Shown here: positions 16,030 to 29,700 of the stretch, piece after piece
How positions within the stretch are numbered: the stretch's first letter is position 1
Layout of the letters: each line of letters opens with the position of its first letter
From: JAHIKV01 sp963733145
Lineage (GTDB): Bacteria > Planctomycetota > Planctomycetia > Pirellulales > Thermoguttaceae
Reading direction: 5' to 3'
Length of the DNA stretch: 64,000 bases
Assembly: GCA_963733145.1 (NCBI GenBank)
Contig: CAVTCJ010000008.1
Coordinates: 62,001 to 126,000, forward strand
Program-made: the position numbers and the translations under genes
Notes under the pieces: model-generated
What the model saw: only the letters and a program-made list of their open reading frames with translations
Database searches by the model: none
Told to the model about the DNA's origin: nothing

Positions 16030-19000
16030 CCCAGAACGTGTCCCAGTTCGTGCATCACGGCCGTGAGTAGATCGGCCCGATTTGCGGCAGGACTATTGTT
16101 GTTGGCAGCCATAGCATGAGCGCCAACTAAGTCGGGGAATTCCGAATCGTCGGCTGGCGTGGGATCGACAAACCAGCCGTAACCGGCCGCATCACGGTCG
16201 ATCAGTATGTTCTTGCCAACCTGCTCTCCCAACAATTTACCAGGCAGATCGGCGATTTGAACCGCAAGGCCCGACATTGTTTCCAGCACCTTACTGCCAC
16301 CTGCCGTAGCCCACAGTCGCTCGGCTTCGGCGACAATGGGGGCAAGCTGTTGATCGGTCAGGGATTGGGGCCATCCTGTAGGCGGCGTTGAGGCCTCGAC
16401 GGTTAGCGCTGAAATGCTAAATGAGCCGGTCTGCTGTGATGCGTTGCCGAGCGTGTCGGTGGCGGTGATGACGTAGTCGTGGCTGCCGGCGGGAAGGCTT
16501 CCAAATACCCCGGCGTAGTTCACACCTAACGTGGCGGCGTAGGGGCCGAAGATCTTCGACACGGCCACCCCATCCACCGTCAGCGCGGTGCTCGCCACAC
16601 CGTCGGCGTCCTGTGCGTTCCAGGTCATCAGGCCTTTTGCCGCCACCACAACCACGGAGGAGATTATCGGCCCGGCCGCGACCACGTCGAATGAGCCGGT
16701 CTGCTGCGATGCATTGCCGAGCGTGTCGGTGGCGGTAATGACGTAGTCGTGGCTGCCGGCGGGAAGGCTTCCAAATACCCCGGCGTAGTTCACACCTAAC
16801 GTGGCGGCGTAGGGGCCGAAGATCTTCGACACGGCCACCCCATCCACCGTCAGCGCGGTGCTCGCCACACCGTCGGAGTCCTGTGCGTTCCAAGTCATCA
16901 GGCCTTTTGCCGCCACCACAACCACGGAAGAGATTATGGGCCCGGCCGCGACCACGTCGAATGAGCCGGTCTGCTGCGATGCATTGCCGAGCGTGTCGGT
17001 GGCGGTAATGACGTAGTCGTGGCTGCCGGCGGGAAGGCTTCCAAATACCCCGGCGTAGTTCACGCCTAACGTGGCGGCGTAGGGGCCGAAGATCTTCGAC
17101 ACGGCCACCCCATCCACCGTCAGCGCGGTGCTCGCCACACCGTCGGCGTCCTGTGCGTTCCAAGTCATCAGGCCTTTTGCCGCCACAACCACTATGGAGG
17201 AGATTATCGGCCCGGCCGCGACCACGTCGAATGAGCCGGTCTGTTGCGATGCGTTGCCGAGCGTGTCGGTGGCGGTAATGACGTAGTCGTGGCTGCCGGC
17301 GGGAAGGCTTCCAAATACCCCGGCGTAGTTCACGCCTAACGTGGCGGCGTAGGGGCCGAAGATCTTCGACACGACCACCCCATCCACCGTCAGCGCGGTG
17401 CTCGCCACACCGTCGGAGTCCTGTGCGTTCCAGGTCATCAGGCCTTTTGCCGCCACAACCACTATGGAGGAGATTATGGGACCGGGGTTAGTGGCCGAAT
17501 TGTTGATTGTGAACGCGTCGGTCGCTCCCGCCGTGCCGGTCCCATTGGCATCACTAGGCGTAATCCGAAACTTCACATTGGAGATGTTTGTGTTGACGAT
17601 GTCGTTGCCACTGGCCCAAGCAAATGTGTGCGATACTCCGCTGGGACTGGATGCGAGGTCGGTCGTACCGTCTCCCTGACCGGAGACTTCGGTGGCTGTC
17701 GACCAGGTCGCGCCCCCATCCGAACTGAACTCTGCCAGGATGCTGCACGTGTCCGACTCGGCGTCTGTCAGGATGTAGTCGATAGACACGTCCCCGCTGG
17801 CCGGACTGGAGGGCGTGCTCAACGACGCCGACGGCAACTGCTCGAGTAGCGTTACGGTGTCGGCTGCCGGCGTTTGGGATTCCTGTTGGCCCACATTGTC
17901 TACGGCGATACTATAGAAGCCGTAGGTGTGGCCGAAATTCACCCGAAAAAGAGGCCGAGGTGTCCCTTGTGCCGGTTACAAACGGCAGGAAGGGGCCGCC
18001 ATTGTCGGAAACGAAAACGTCGAAGGCGGCGATCCCCGAACCGCCCACGTCGTCGGCGCCGGCCCAACTCACCGTGAAGTCGAGGGTATTCGTCGTGGCC
18101 GGCAGGGGATCGACGCTGCTCTGCGGCAGTCCGGTGTCGAGAGTCACCAGCGAATCCTTGGCCGGGTCCGTCCCTTGAGTCGGGTCGTGGTCATCAACCT
18201 GGTTGGTGGCAATCATTTCCTGGAAATCAAAGCGGATCAAAGCGACGTTGCGGATTTCGCGCCGCTGGCCAGTCCTGCGGCAGGCCGCACGGTGAAACCG
18301 ACATGCCCCTGGCCGCGGCCGGTGTCGTCTTCAGGCGGTAGGAAGCCCGCGAGCACATTGGGAGGAAGGCCAGTTGCCGGGTCGAGGGACTGAAAGCTGG
18401 CGCGAATCTCGCCCGTCGCGGAATTGAAGTCCAGATCGACCGCGACTTGGAAGTCCTGGTCGTTTTGACTCACGTCGACAGTGGCGTGGAAAAACTGGCT
18501 GCCGGGCGGAATGGCGATGATCGTATCGCCGAAGGCCGCTTCGGTGAATTCCAGCGTGTTCCAGTCGAGGCTGGCACTGAGCTGGTCCAGGACGTCCACA
18601 CGCTGGGCCGGGGCCGTGGCGGCCGGGTCGTTCTCAAAATCGACGCGATAACCCAAGGTGGCTTCCGCTGCCACGAAGTGCTCCGGACCGAAGCCGGCGT
18701 TGGCAGTCTTGCCGTTGGGGTCTACTGAGTTGACCGCATCCGAACCGCCGCCGTCGCCGGGATTGGCAGGCGGTGGATGAAGTCGGTGCAGCAGGTCCGC
18801 CGCGTCTCTGGCTTCCTGGACCAGGGCCGGATCGGCGTCGTCGCAGCCGGTCAACTGGCAAAGCGCGTCGCCCAGGGTAATGCCGCTGGTGGCCTCGGCG
18901 ATTTCATTGACTCCTGCGCCGACCAGCAGGCCGACGCCCAGAGAGGCGATGACGGCCAACACGTCGACGAGAACGAAGCCGCCTACCGCCCCACCCGTTC

Positions 19001-22000
19001 CCGAACCCACGGCACTGCCTTCCTCGGCCACGAGCGTGGTGATCTCGGGGATGGTGTCCGGGATGGCCTCGAAAGCCGCGGCCTCGGTCTCGGCCTGGGC
19101 GGCGGCCGCAAGTTGCTGGATTTCTTCGAGGGCGAGATCCGCGTCGATCTGAATCGTCTCAATCGCCGTATTGATGTAAACGATCAAGCCCGTCGGATCG
19201 ATGTGATCGGCCGGGCTGTTCCTGGCATAACGGTAGAGGTCAACGCCGCCGAGGATACCGATGGCGTCCGCGCTCAGGAATCGCCCGTCGGAGGCTGAAT
19301 AGTAGCGGGATCGCATATAGTCCAGCCCATTGCTCTCGGCGGCCACGCCGAACTGCCCCACGTACTGGAACTGGTTCGCTATCGTCTCGCTGCGCGTAAG
19401 GGACCCGCCAAACGGTAGGTAGCGGTACTGATTGACGTAGCTGCCCGCCGCGCCCGTCAGTCCGGCGGTGGAGCCGGTGGCCTCAAAGTCGTAGAACGCG
19501 GCGGCGCCGGATGCGTCCACACGGCTGACAAGCCCCAAGCCGTAGGCGTACTGCGCGACGAGGGTTCCGCCGGCGTTAAACTCGGCGACAAGGTTCACCA
19601 TGCCCGTCGGATCGTTCAGAAACTCCGTGCCGGCGCCGTCCACGGTGCTCGCAATGCGTTGGTTGAGCGCGTTGTACTCATACGAGGTGTCGCTGCCGTC
19701 GGCCGTCACGGCCACCAGCCGGCCTTCGTCATCGTAGGTGAAGGTCGTCGTGCTCGCGCCGTCGACGATCGAGATCAGGTTGCCGTCGGCGTCGTATTCG
19801 TAGGTGGCTGTTCCCACCTGCGTGTACTGGTTCAACTCGTTCGTGGTGTAGTCCGTGGTCACGCCGTTCTCAATGGCGCGGATGCGATTGCCCACCGCGT
19901 CGTATTCGTAGCTCAGGTCCTGATCGGGGACGTCGGGGTTGGTCGAGGCGAACACGGCGTGCGTCAGTTGCCCCACGGCGTCATAGCTGTAGGTCCAGGC
20001 GCCGTCGAGGGTGGTCATGGCGGTGCGGCGGCGAAGGGCGTCGTAGGTGTAGTCGAATTGCGAGTTCACCGAGCCGTCGGGGGCGTGGTTGACGATTTGC
20101 CGCACCTGGTCCGCGTCGTCATAGGCGTAGGTGGTGAACGTTCCGTTGCCCATGTCCCGGCGGGCCAGGCGGCCGACCGCGTCGTAGGTGTAGGCGACAA
20201 TCAATGCGTCCGCGGCATCGGTGAGTTGCTTCAGGTGCCCCAGTGCATCGTAGCCGTAGTTCACAGTGAATCCTTCTTGATCCACCATCTGGGTGCGTCG
20301 GCCCGAGTCGTCATACTTGTAGACGAGGAACCGTCCGTCAGGGTAGTCCACGCGGGTCAGCCGGTCGCCCGCGTCGTACGCGAAGATCGTGGTCCCGCTG
20401 GGATCGACAATCGAAGTCAGGTTGCCGTGGGCATCGTAGCCGTATTCGTCGACGGTACCGTCGACATAGGTCTTTCGGGTCAATTGCCCGTCCGCGTTGT
20501 GCTCGATCGCAATTACGTTTCCCCGCCGATTGGTGACGGAGGCCGCGTTGCCGAGGGCATCGTAGGCAGTGCTGAGGGTCCTGCCCAAGGCGTCAGTCTC
20601 CGTGATACGGTTGCCCTGCGCGTCGTAGCCGTACTGCATGATGTTGCCGCTGGCGTCGACCAGCGAGGTCAGCCGGTCGAAAGCACCATAGGTGAACCGA
20701 GTGGTGTCGCCCAGCGGGTCGGTGAAGCTGGTCAGGTTGCCGTGGCTATCGTAGGACTGGACGTAACGCTGACCGGCGGGATCGACGAGTAGAGTCGAGT
20801 GGTGCTGGTCGCCGAAGGCCACTGCTGTCGTGCCGCCCAGCGCATCTTCCACGCGGGCAAGGAAGCCGAGATCGTTCAGGAAGAACGTCGTTTCCGCCCC
20901 GTTGGCGTCGGTGGTGGTGACGGCGGCCTCGCGGTCGTAGGTAAAATCGAGGCGTTCGGCCCCGCTGCCCAGGAACGTGCTGGCCAACCGTCCCTGGTCG
21001 TCGTACTGGTAGGTATGGAGCACGCCGTCAGGGGTCCCGATCGAGGTTAAGGCATGAAGCGTCTGTGGGGCAGCGCCGGGATCGTAGGTGTAGTTGGTCA
21101 CGCGGCCGTCAAAGGCCTCGACCGACAGCAGATGCTCGTTGGCCGCGTCGTAGGTGTATCGCGTCACGCGGCCGTCGGAATCGGTCACCGTTTCGATCCG
21201 GCCGGCGGCGTTGTAGGCGATGTCCAATGACTGGCCGGAGGAATGTTCCAGCCGGGTCAAGAGGTCGCCCGTATAGAAGGCCGTGATGCGGTTGCCGTTG
21301 AGGTCCTCGAGAAAATCGAGCTTTCCGTCGGAGCGGTAGCTCTCGAGCCGCCCGTCGGCTTCGCGCAACTCGAACTCGCCTCCCGAAAGCTGCGCGAGCA
21401 CGCCGAAATCGTCCGCGGCGGCGAAGTAGCCGGTCGAGCGGCTATCCGGCAGGAACCGCCGCTGTCCACCGCCGGGAACGGTGATCACGACGGCGCCGTT
21501 CGGCTCCACGTCGAGTTGCGTCTCCCAGTCGTTGAACCAGCCGCGCCCCAGCGGCCCCAGACGAAAGCGGTCCGAAATCCTGATCGGAAAACTGCGGGTG
21601 AAGTCCAGCGGCAAGCCGGGAGCGGGAATGCCGGCATCGACTGAACTGCCCAGGAAACGCAGGGGGTTGAGACCGTTGCCCTGGGCGATCTCGAACGCGA
21701 ACAACTGACCCGCGTCCGTCACGTTTTCGCCCAGCCGGCCGAGGTAGCGGGCATTGCGGTCCAGCATGGCGACGTAGCTGCCAGCCGTTGTTCCCTGCGG
21801 CGTGGTCACATCCGCCACGACGTTGGCGAAAATGGCGTCCCAGGCCGCCGGGTCAAACCCCGCTGGGCGGATATCGTCCTTGAACGAGGCCAGATCGAAC
21901 GCCGCCCCGGCGCCCGGCCCCGATGGCGGCACCACATCAACGGCAAACTCCACGGAATGGTCCGTGAAGTCGAAGGGCAGAAGCAAACCCGCGTAATACA

Positions 22001-25000
22001 CCGGCACGCGGCCGCGCTCAAAGGGCTGCAACATCCCCGGCGCAACCGAGCCGCTGGCCAGAATCTGCACGCTTTCGGCGAAGCCGTCCGGCTCGGTGAT
22101 AAACGACGGCGCCCAAAAGCCGGCGGGCTGGAGCGATGCGTCGAGCGTCAAGATCGGATGCTCATTGCCGTCGGGATCGTCCGATCGCAGCAGCAGCAGC
22201 GGCGCGGGGACCTGGAACGGGTTGGGGTTGAAATATTCGACATAGATCGTGGCGGTGGCGTGCCGGCCAATCACGTCGGGCAAGACCAAATGCGTCTGAA
22301 CGGCGGCGGCGGGCACATCGGTACGCTCTACCCGAACGTCCCCCACGCGCACTTGGCCGCCGTCCGCCGTTTCCAGGAACAAGGTGAACTGGGCCTGCGA
22401 CCCCGTGGTAACGAACAAAGCGTTATCCAGGAACACGGCCGAGAGGCGGTTGGCCGACTGCACGTCGAAGCTGTGGGCCTGAATCGGTTGTCCCGAGCCG
22501 AAAGGAAACATCAGCACGCTGCGGACCTGGTCGAAACCGGCGCCCTCGAGCGTGAGTTCTACGCTGCTGACTGCCGCCGGCCCCGAGAAGACGATGTCCT
22601 GCGGTGTGAAGGAACTGACGACTACCTTCTTTATCGAGGCCGTCAGGCTGAAAATTCCTAAGGGTGTGTTCGGGTTCTCCACGTAGACCATGATAAACCA
22701 ATCGCCCGGCGGCGCTTGGCTGATCGAGATCGTTTGCGTAAGCGATTCGGGAGTGACCGACGAAAATTGGAAGTCGGTCCGCGTCGGCGGCGAGCCGCGT
22801 TTCGCGTACAACTCGACGTGGCCGACCGCGGAGAATGTGAACGGGTCGCTAAGGTTTAACGAGCGCAGCGCGATGCCCAAGTTTTCCGTCGTCGCCAGCG
22901 GCAAGTGGAAGAGTTGGGCTTGGCCGGCCGCCGTCACCGTCCCGTCGAACTCCGCACCGAGTGTCAACTCCGTCGCCGCCGTCGCGGCGATCTGGAAGCT
23001 GTAGGAGCCGATCCCGCCGCCGGCGTCCAAATCGATACTCGCCGTCCGTCGGCAGCGTCACGAGATTGCTATCGCCTGTCAAACCGGAGAAGAGTGTTAT
23101 CCCTCCCGGCCCTTGCAAGGCAAACTGGGTCTCCGGGTTCGTTGCGTCAAGGACGTCCAGTTGCACCTGTTGGCCGGCCACCGCCGCGAACGTCCAGCGG
23201 TCAACGGCAAAAACGTGCTCGATCCGGCCGACGTACGATTGGTTGAAGACGATCCGCGACGTGTCCACGGTCGCGTCGAACACGCCGACGGTGTAGTTTC
23301 CCAGGGACAGCGGATCGGCCGGCGCGACCGAAACGTGGTAGACTCCGTCCGCCGGCAGCGTCACACCGGCCAGGAGGACGTCCTCGCCCGGTACCGCGTT
23401 GGTTCCCGTCCCCAGGACCTGGCCGTCGGGATCGGTGAGTGTCACTTGGGCCGACTGGAGCGTCGGCGGGATGGGCGAGTCGGGGTCCGTTCCGCCGGTT
23501 TTAACGTCCACCGTTACCGTTTGGCCGGCCCGGCCGAAGAAGGGGATCTGGTCCGTCTCGCCCACCGTGTTGCCGGGCACGAACGTGTTCAACTCGATCG
23601 CCTCGGGCTCGATAAACTCCACCACGCCACCCGTCACGGAGCCGTTGATCTGGGCGCTGGCGGCGTACAGATGCAGCCCGTTCAGGTCGAGCTGTGACCC
23701 GGACGCTACGATCAGGTCGCGGACATACAGCGCCTCCGGATCCGTCCCGGAACTGTTGTCGGATTCGTCGATTAGCCGCATGAAGGAGTTCACCTCCAGG
23801 CTGTCGAGCACGAAGTTGTGGAGAAGACTCCCCGAACGACCGGCGTCCCGCGACATGACTTCAAAGTCCAAGGAAATCAAGCTGTTAGACGGCAGCGCAA
23901 CGGCGGCGTTCTCGATGCTATCGGGGTTCGTGGTATCGCCGCCCAGTCGCGCATTCGGACCGGACGATGACCTGTTTTCGTTGGGCGACAAAACGCCACC
24001 GGGTTGGGTCGTGACGATTCCGTTGCCGGTGATCTCCAAATCACCAAACCTGAACGTCTGGTTCGCCCCGATTTCGATCAGGCCCCGATTGATCACTGCG
24101 CCAGTGGTGCTCACGTCGCCGATCGAGAGATCGATCGTCCCCTCGTTTTCCATCGTGGCGGATGTTGTAGAGATCGCCGCAAACACGGAATCCGCCAGGG
24201 ATCGGATGATGCCCGAAGGGCCGTTGACAAATGTGCCCCCAACCGCAACGGAGCCGGCGCCCCCGCCGACGTCGGGATTCAATACGATCGTACCGGTGTT
24301 GACAAATCCCTTGGAAAACGAGAGCGACCCTGTGACGTCCACTGTCGAACCCGGTTCCGAAGTGTAGTCCCCTCTGATCCGATTGCCGAAGAACTTAACA
24401 TGGATCGTCCCGAAGTTGTCTACCGGGGATTCGATGACGTCGTTTAGAGTCAGAAACACTTCACCGTTATTTATCAGGGTGCCCGGCCCATTCACGGTCA
24501 CCGCGCTGGCCGCCAAGGCGAGGGAGAGGTGAGCGCCCGCCGGGACGGTGAAATCCGCCGGCAGGTCGATTGTCGCGGCCGTCCACTCGGCTGTGCCGTC
24601 GCCGGCCAGCGCGTTGCCCGCCAGTTCCGTTGTGCCCCCGCCAATGCGAAGGAACTGGCCGGCGGCGATGTCGATCGTACCGGTTGTGCTACTAAAGGTG
24701 TGGCCCGTGTTGGCGATGGTCAGGTCCTGGTCGACTAGCACGGCGCCTTGATTATCGACGTCGGCATTTAGTATCGCCGACCCGCCTGTCGCGACGCGGT
24801 GGATTGTGCCGGAGGCTGAATTCGTCAGCGTGCCGTTCGCCATCACCAGATTACTGTTAAGTCCAAGTTCAACCGTCCCGTCGTTGGTCAATTGGTCGGC
24901 CGTCGTGGGGCCGCTGATGCGCAACACGCCGCTGGTCGTCACCGCTGCCGGCCCGTTGATGGTGAATGTTCGGCCCGTGGTATCAAGGGTCTGTGCGCCG

Positions 25001-25284
25001 GTACCTCCCCCGAGAGTGAGGCTGGCGATGGTTACAGTCGATGACAGGCTTACAGTGAACGTCCCGTCCAGGTCGATGACAGCCGAATCGTCGGTTCCGG
25101 GCAACGCGTCGATGTCCCAGTTAAGCGGATTGTTCCAGTCGAAGTCACCGCCACCCCCGTCCCAGGTGACAATCGACAGTAACCGGCGCTCTTCCAACGC
25201 CTGGAATCTAAGATGCCTATGGAGAAGCCCAACGCCTTGAAGGGCTCTTCTATGTTGGCGCTTGGGGCGATTTAGAAGAGACAT
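15936..25284 (-). pseudogene. Giant secreted RHS protein with beta-helix head and zinc-metalloprotease tail, three frameshifts
   Basis: Read as one gene of about 3,100 codons. In order: an N-terminal ALEERRLLS motif, a sorting-type signal of giant planctomycete proteins; repeated beta-rich segments (e.g. TFTINGPAAVTTSGVLRISG); a domain with TLPADGVYHVSVAP; many YD repeats (GRVTRYTYDA type); the RHS core ending SADAIGILGG and DHIDPTGL; a hydrophobic stretch (GGFVLVDVLAVIASLGVGLL); an Ig-like part; four 90-residue repeats; and a C-terminal domain with HELGHVLGYNHE and AAGYGWFVDPTP. Frame breaks near 23040, 18240 and 17940 each look like loss of one or two bases, with conserved sequence continuing on both sides, so the native gene is probably whole. 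The start has gaggaaagg upstream. Confidence 0.75.
16422..17490 (-). repeat. Four tandem 270-base repeats coding 90-residue units
   Basis: Period exactly 270 bases, four units. Each encodes IISSVVVVAAKGLMTWNAQD, a VDGVAVSKIFGPYAATLGV segment and HDYVITATDTLGNASQQTGS. Units differ by only a few substitutions, which suggests recent expansion or gene conversion. Confidence 0.92.
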
Positions 25285-25925
25285 GGCACAGCACCCCTTT
25301 CCTCTGAGTGGCTCAATGACACCGAGCCGGAATTTGTCGTAATGTGAAACAACTCATGGAAGGATCCAATTGGCAAGAGGAGCCAAGCTTAATAGAGATT
25401 TTCAACGCCCAATTGTACCCAATGCGAAAGAATTAGAGCCTCTGGGGGTCGCAAGTCAAGCGGCAGTACATGTTGGACGCGCCACTCGCGGGCGGGCGCC
25501 GGAAATGGTTTCGACGCATCCTGGGCAAGAATTCACAACAGGCTCCGCTGGACATACTTACGCACTCTCGCCCAACAACGAATGTGTGGCAGCGCTGGGG
25601 GAAGGCGGTCTTTGCAGCACCGGAAATCAATAGTGGACACTTTGGCCGTTCGAGGCGGGAACAACTGTGACCAACTGTTTGCGGCGCCGGTCGATTCCAA
25701 GGCACTAAATCCCTCGGTCCTCGTATCCGTGTTTTGGGTGAGTAAGAAAAACTACTAGGCCGTGTATAGGCAAAGCATTAGTAGGACAGACTCTTTGACA
25801 AAACTAGAAATTTTGTGACCATTGACTTTTGAGATGAAGCCCCTATAGTTCACCAACTCGGGCAGTGTTGTTGTCTGAAAACTCAAATCAGAATGTAACT
25901 CACAAAGGCCGGGAGGGATCGACAA
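25285..25925. other. Divergent intergenic region, giant RHS gene and PEP-CTERM cluster
   Basis: About 640 bases with no convincing gene. It should hold the promoters of both flanking transcription units; one candidate is listed at 25822. The A+T content rises toward 25750-25900. Confidence 0.5.
25822..25849 (+). promoter_or_regulatory. Candidate sigma70 promoter of the PEP-CTERM cluster
   Basis: TTGACT at 25822-25827 and TATAGT at 25844-25849 with a 16-base spacer, in the A+T-rich stretch about 75 bases before the first PEP-CTERM gene, whose ribosome binding site is gccgggaggga. Confidence 0.45.
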
Positions 25926-26709
25926 ATGTGCAAGTTTCAGCGTTTTTGTCCGGTGAAAGCGGTTGTTGTGTCTGCCGTCGCGGTCGCCGTATTGGCGGGT
26001 TCCTCAACGGCGTGGGGCGAGGTTATCTCGGTCTCGGGCGATAGCAACATCTTCGGTGCTGGACATACCACTGCGCCGGCGCCCGGCGGCGGAGGCGGTG
26101 GCACGCTGCCTCCCGTGTTTTCTTTCACCGCCGCGCCAAACCTCGTCCTCACATTCTCAACAGTGACGGGAACAGTCCGTGGGGATAAAAACAACAACAA
26201 TGGAAACTTCGGCGCCAACGGGCCCGACGGAGGCGAGTTTCTCAAGCCCACGGATATCAACTCCACCGGCGGCATCTCGGGAATCAGCGGCGATCTCACC
26301 TGGTTCCTGGTAGGCGTGTTTCTTTCGGATGCCGAGCCAGTGGATCCGGCTCCCGCGATTCTGAACTTCAAGACCGCAGGGGGCTTGGGCGCTTCTTTTG
26401 CGACGCTTTCACCGGAACTCAATCGAGACCTTCTTCATCGGCGACGGGCGGACTGGCACCGGCAGCGGCGCCGTCCAGCAGTTCATGGTCCCAACCGGAG
26501 CGACCCGGCTTTTTCTGGGCATCGCAGACGGGCATGTATTCAACAATCACTTCACTGGGCCGCCTGGAGAGTACGGCAACAACGATGGCGCGTTCGATGC
26601 ACAGTTCACCGTGGCGGAAGTGCCCGAACCCGGGACCCTGGCACTGCTGTTGGCTGGTGTGATGGGCGTTGCCGGCTTGGGGCTGAGAAGGCGCCGTCGA
26701 ATGGTGTGA
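25926..26709 (+). pseudogene. PEP-CTERM secreted protein, one frameshift
   Basis: A signal peptide (VVVSAVAVAVLAGSSTAWG) leads a glycine- and asparagine-rich secreted protein with no domain I can name. The C-terminus is VPEPGTLALLLAGVMGVAGL then RRRRR, a textbook PEP-CTERM sorting signal, cut and anchored or released by an exosortase. The frame changes at about 26410: LSPELN in the first frame is continued by SIETFFIGDGRTGTGSGAVQ in the second, with a stop at 26709. A one-base error explains this. First of four PEP-CTERM genes in a row; 31 bases separate it from the next. Confidence 0.75.
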
Positions 26710-26740
26710 ACGGTCCAGATTCTGAGACAAGGCCAACACT

Positions 26741-29700
26741 ATGCTCGCACCGCCTCTGCCAATGATATTGGGGGTTAAGAGAGCGTGTGTCTGGGTGACA
26801 CGGGCTGGCGGGATGATCGTGCTGGGTGTGATCGTGGGGCTGACGCCGGCCGCACACGCGGGCGTCATTTCCACGGGCGATGCCTTCCCCGACCCCACGA
26901 CGACCACCACCGCGGATAATCTGTACATCGGCCGGACCGCCGACGGCACCATGACCATCGACGGTGGGTCCACCGTGAGTTCCCGGGATGGTGTTCTCGG
27001 CTACGACGCAGGAGTCACCGGTGAGGCGACGGTGTCCGGCTCCGGTTCGAGTTGGATCAACAGCAATCAATTGGTCGTGGGCCTTTCCGGCAATGGTGTG
27101 TTGAACATCTCCGGTATCAGCAAAACCGCTGGCCCAACCGTCAACTCTTTATCGCAGGTGATCGGCTCCGCCTCCGGTTCGTCAGGCATGGTGTACGTGG
27201 CCGGCGGAGCATTGATCAGTAGCCAGGATCTCACTGTGGGCCAGTCCGGTTCCGGCATGGTGCACGTCCAAAGCGGAGGGATCAGCAACACGAATACATA
27301 CCTGGGTAGCGCCCCCGAGGGCAAGGGCACCGTCAGCCTTGTCACTTCGACCTTGACCAGCAGCGGCGATCTTTACGTGGGCGACGCCGGCGAGGGCCAT
27401 CTCGATATGCACGCTTCAGGTGTCACCAATGTCAATGCATACGTGGGTAAACAGGCCGGGGCGACGGGCAGCGTCTTCGTGGCTGACTCCACCACCTGGA
27501 ACAACAGCGGCACCTTGTACGTGGGTGATGCCGGCATCGGCTCCGTGTCCATGTTCGGTTCTCACGTGATCGACGCCGGGGCGGTGATTGGCCAGCAAGC
27601 CACTTCCTCGGGCAGTTCGGTCTACCTCGAACAATCAGTCTGGACCAACAACGGTCCTCTTACGGTTGGCTTTTTCGGCGATGCGGAACTGGACATCGAG
27701 GATGGATCAACGGTGACCAGTACCGTGGGCTTCATCAGCGTCGGTTCCAACTCATTAGTCACGGTGGACGCCTCGGCCTGGACGTGCAGCGATACGCTCA
27801 ACGTCGGCGCCGTAGGTATTGGCGAACTGGACATCTCGTCCGGCGGGACGGTCAGCAACGCCGATGCTTATGTGGGCGGAGTCGGCGGCGCATCGGGCAT
27901 CGTGTCGGTGAACAACTCGACCTGGACGAGCATGCCCGGCGTGGCTCCCAACCACGGCGACCTGCGCATCGCTAATGGCGAGGTCCACATAAGAAACAAC
28001 GGACATGTCACCGACTCCGACGCGCGCATCAGCTATCTCGATGGTGTGACAGCCACGGTCAGCGTGAATGCCTCCACATGGACCAACAACGGCAATCTTT
28101 ATGTGGGCGACCTGGGCCACGGCACGCTGGATGTCCTCAATGGCAGCATCGTAACTGACACGGGCGGGTACATCGCAAATGGCGCCGGCTCGACCGGCGC
28201 CGTGACGGTGGACAACTCGACCTGGACCAACAGCGGCTCTCTGGAGGTGGGCTTATTCGGCAACGGCACGCTGGAGATCCACAACGGCGGGACCGTCACC
28301 AGCGCAAGGGCGCATCGGCTACGCGGCCGACTCCAACGGCGACGTCACGGTGGACAACTCGACATGGACCATCACCAACATTCTGTTTGTGGGCTCCCAC
28401 GGCGACGGCACCCTGCACATCCTGAACGGCGCCCAGGTCAGCAATGCGGACACGTTCGTGGGCGCCTTCCAGGGCACCGGCGCCGCCACGGTGGATCACG
28501 CGACCTGGACCAACGCCCACTCTATGTGGGCTCGGGTAATATCGGTACGCTGGATGCTTTCAACGGCGCAAGCATCGCAGCCACGCGCTCGTTCATCGGG
28601 AACGTCGCCGGCTCGACCGGCGCCGCCACGGTGGACAACTCGACGTGGAGCAACAGTGGCAATTTCTATGTGGGCTACAGCGGCAACGGCACGCTGGACA
28701 TCAGAAACGGCGGAGTGGTCAGCAATGTCGACGCGCATATCGGCACGAATGTCAGCCTGGGCGTCCCGGCCGTGGGCGCCGTTACGGTGGACGCCTCGAC
28801 CTGGACCAACAGCGGCGATCTCTACGTGGGTGACGCGGGCAACGGCACGCTGGATCTCCTTAATGCCGCAATCGTCAGCGCCAGGTGGGGGTTTATTGGG
28901 AACGTGACCGGCTCGATGGGCGCCGTTACGGTGGACGCCTCTATCTGGACCAACAGCGGCGCTTCCTGGTCGGCTACGGCGGCAACGGCACGCTGGATAT
29001 CTACAACGGCGGAAGTGTCGCCAACACGATTGGGTACATCGGCCAAAAAGACGGCTCGACGAGCACCGTCACGGTGGACCATTCGACCTGGACCAACAGC
29101 GACGATCTGTTTGTGGGCTTCTACGGCCACGGCACCCTGCACGTGCTGAACGGCGCACACGTCAACAACGCGGACACCTACGTGGGCGCCCAAACGGGCA
29201 CCGGCGCCGTCACGGTGGATCACGCGACCTGGACCAACGCCCAACTCTATGTGGGCTCGGGTAATATCGGTACGCTGGATGCTTTCAACGGCGCAAGCAT
29301 CACAGCCACGCGCTCGTTCATCGGGAACGTCGCCGGCTCGACCGGCGCCGCCACGGTGGACAACTCGACGTGGAGCAACAGTGGCAATTTCTATGTGGGC
29401 TACAGCGGCAACGGCACGCTGGACATCAGAAACGGCGGAGTGGTCAGCAATGTCGACGCGCATATCGGCACGAATGTCAATCTGGGCACCCCCGCCGTGG
29501 GCGCCGTCACGGTGGACGCCTCGACCTGGACCAACAGCGGTGATCTCTACGTGGGCAACGCTGGACACGGCACGCTGGATCTCCTTAATGCCGCAATCGT
29601 CAGCGCCAGGTGGGGGTTTATTGGGAACGTGACCGGCTCGATGGGCGCCGTTACGGTGGACGCCTCTATCTGGACCAACAGCGGCGCGCTCCTGGTCGGC

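Noticed and set aside
16422..17490. Four 270-base repeats considered as an assembly artefact
   Set aside because: Units differ by scattered substitutions and fit a domain-repeat protein; exact copies would be expected from misassembly.
19659..20792. Open frame of 377 codons on the plus strand inside the giant RHS gene
   Set aside because: Complement of YD repeats; Val/Gly-rich with no domain. The minus strand codes the RHS protein.
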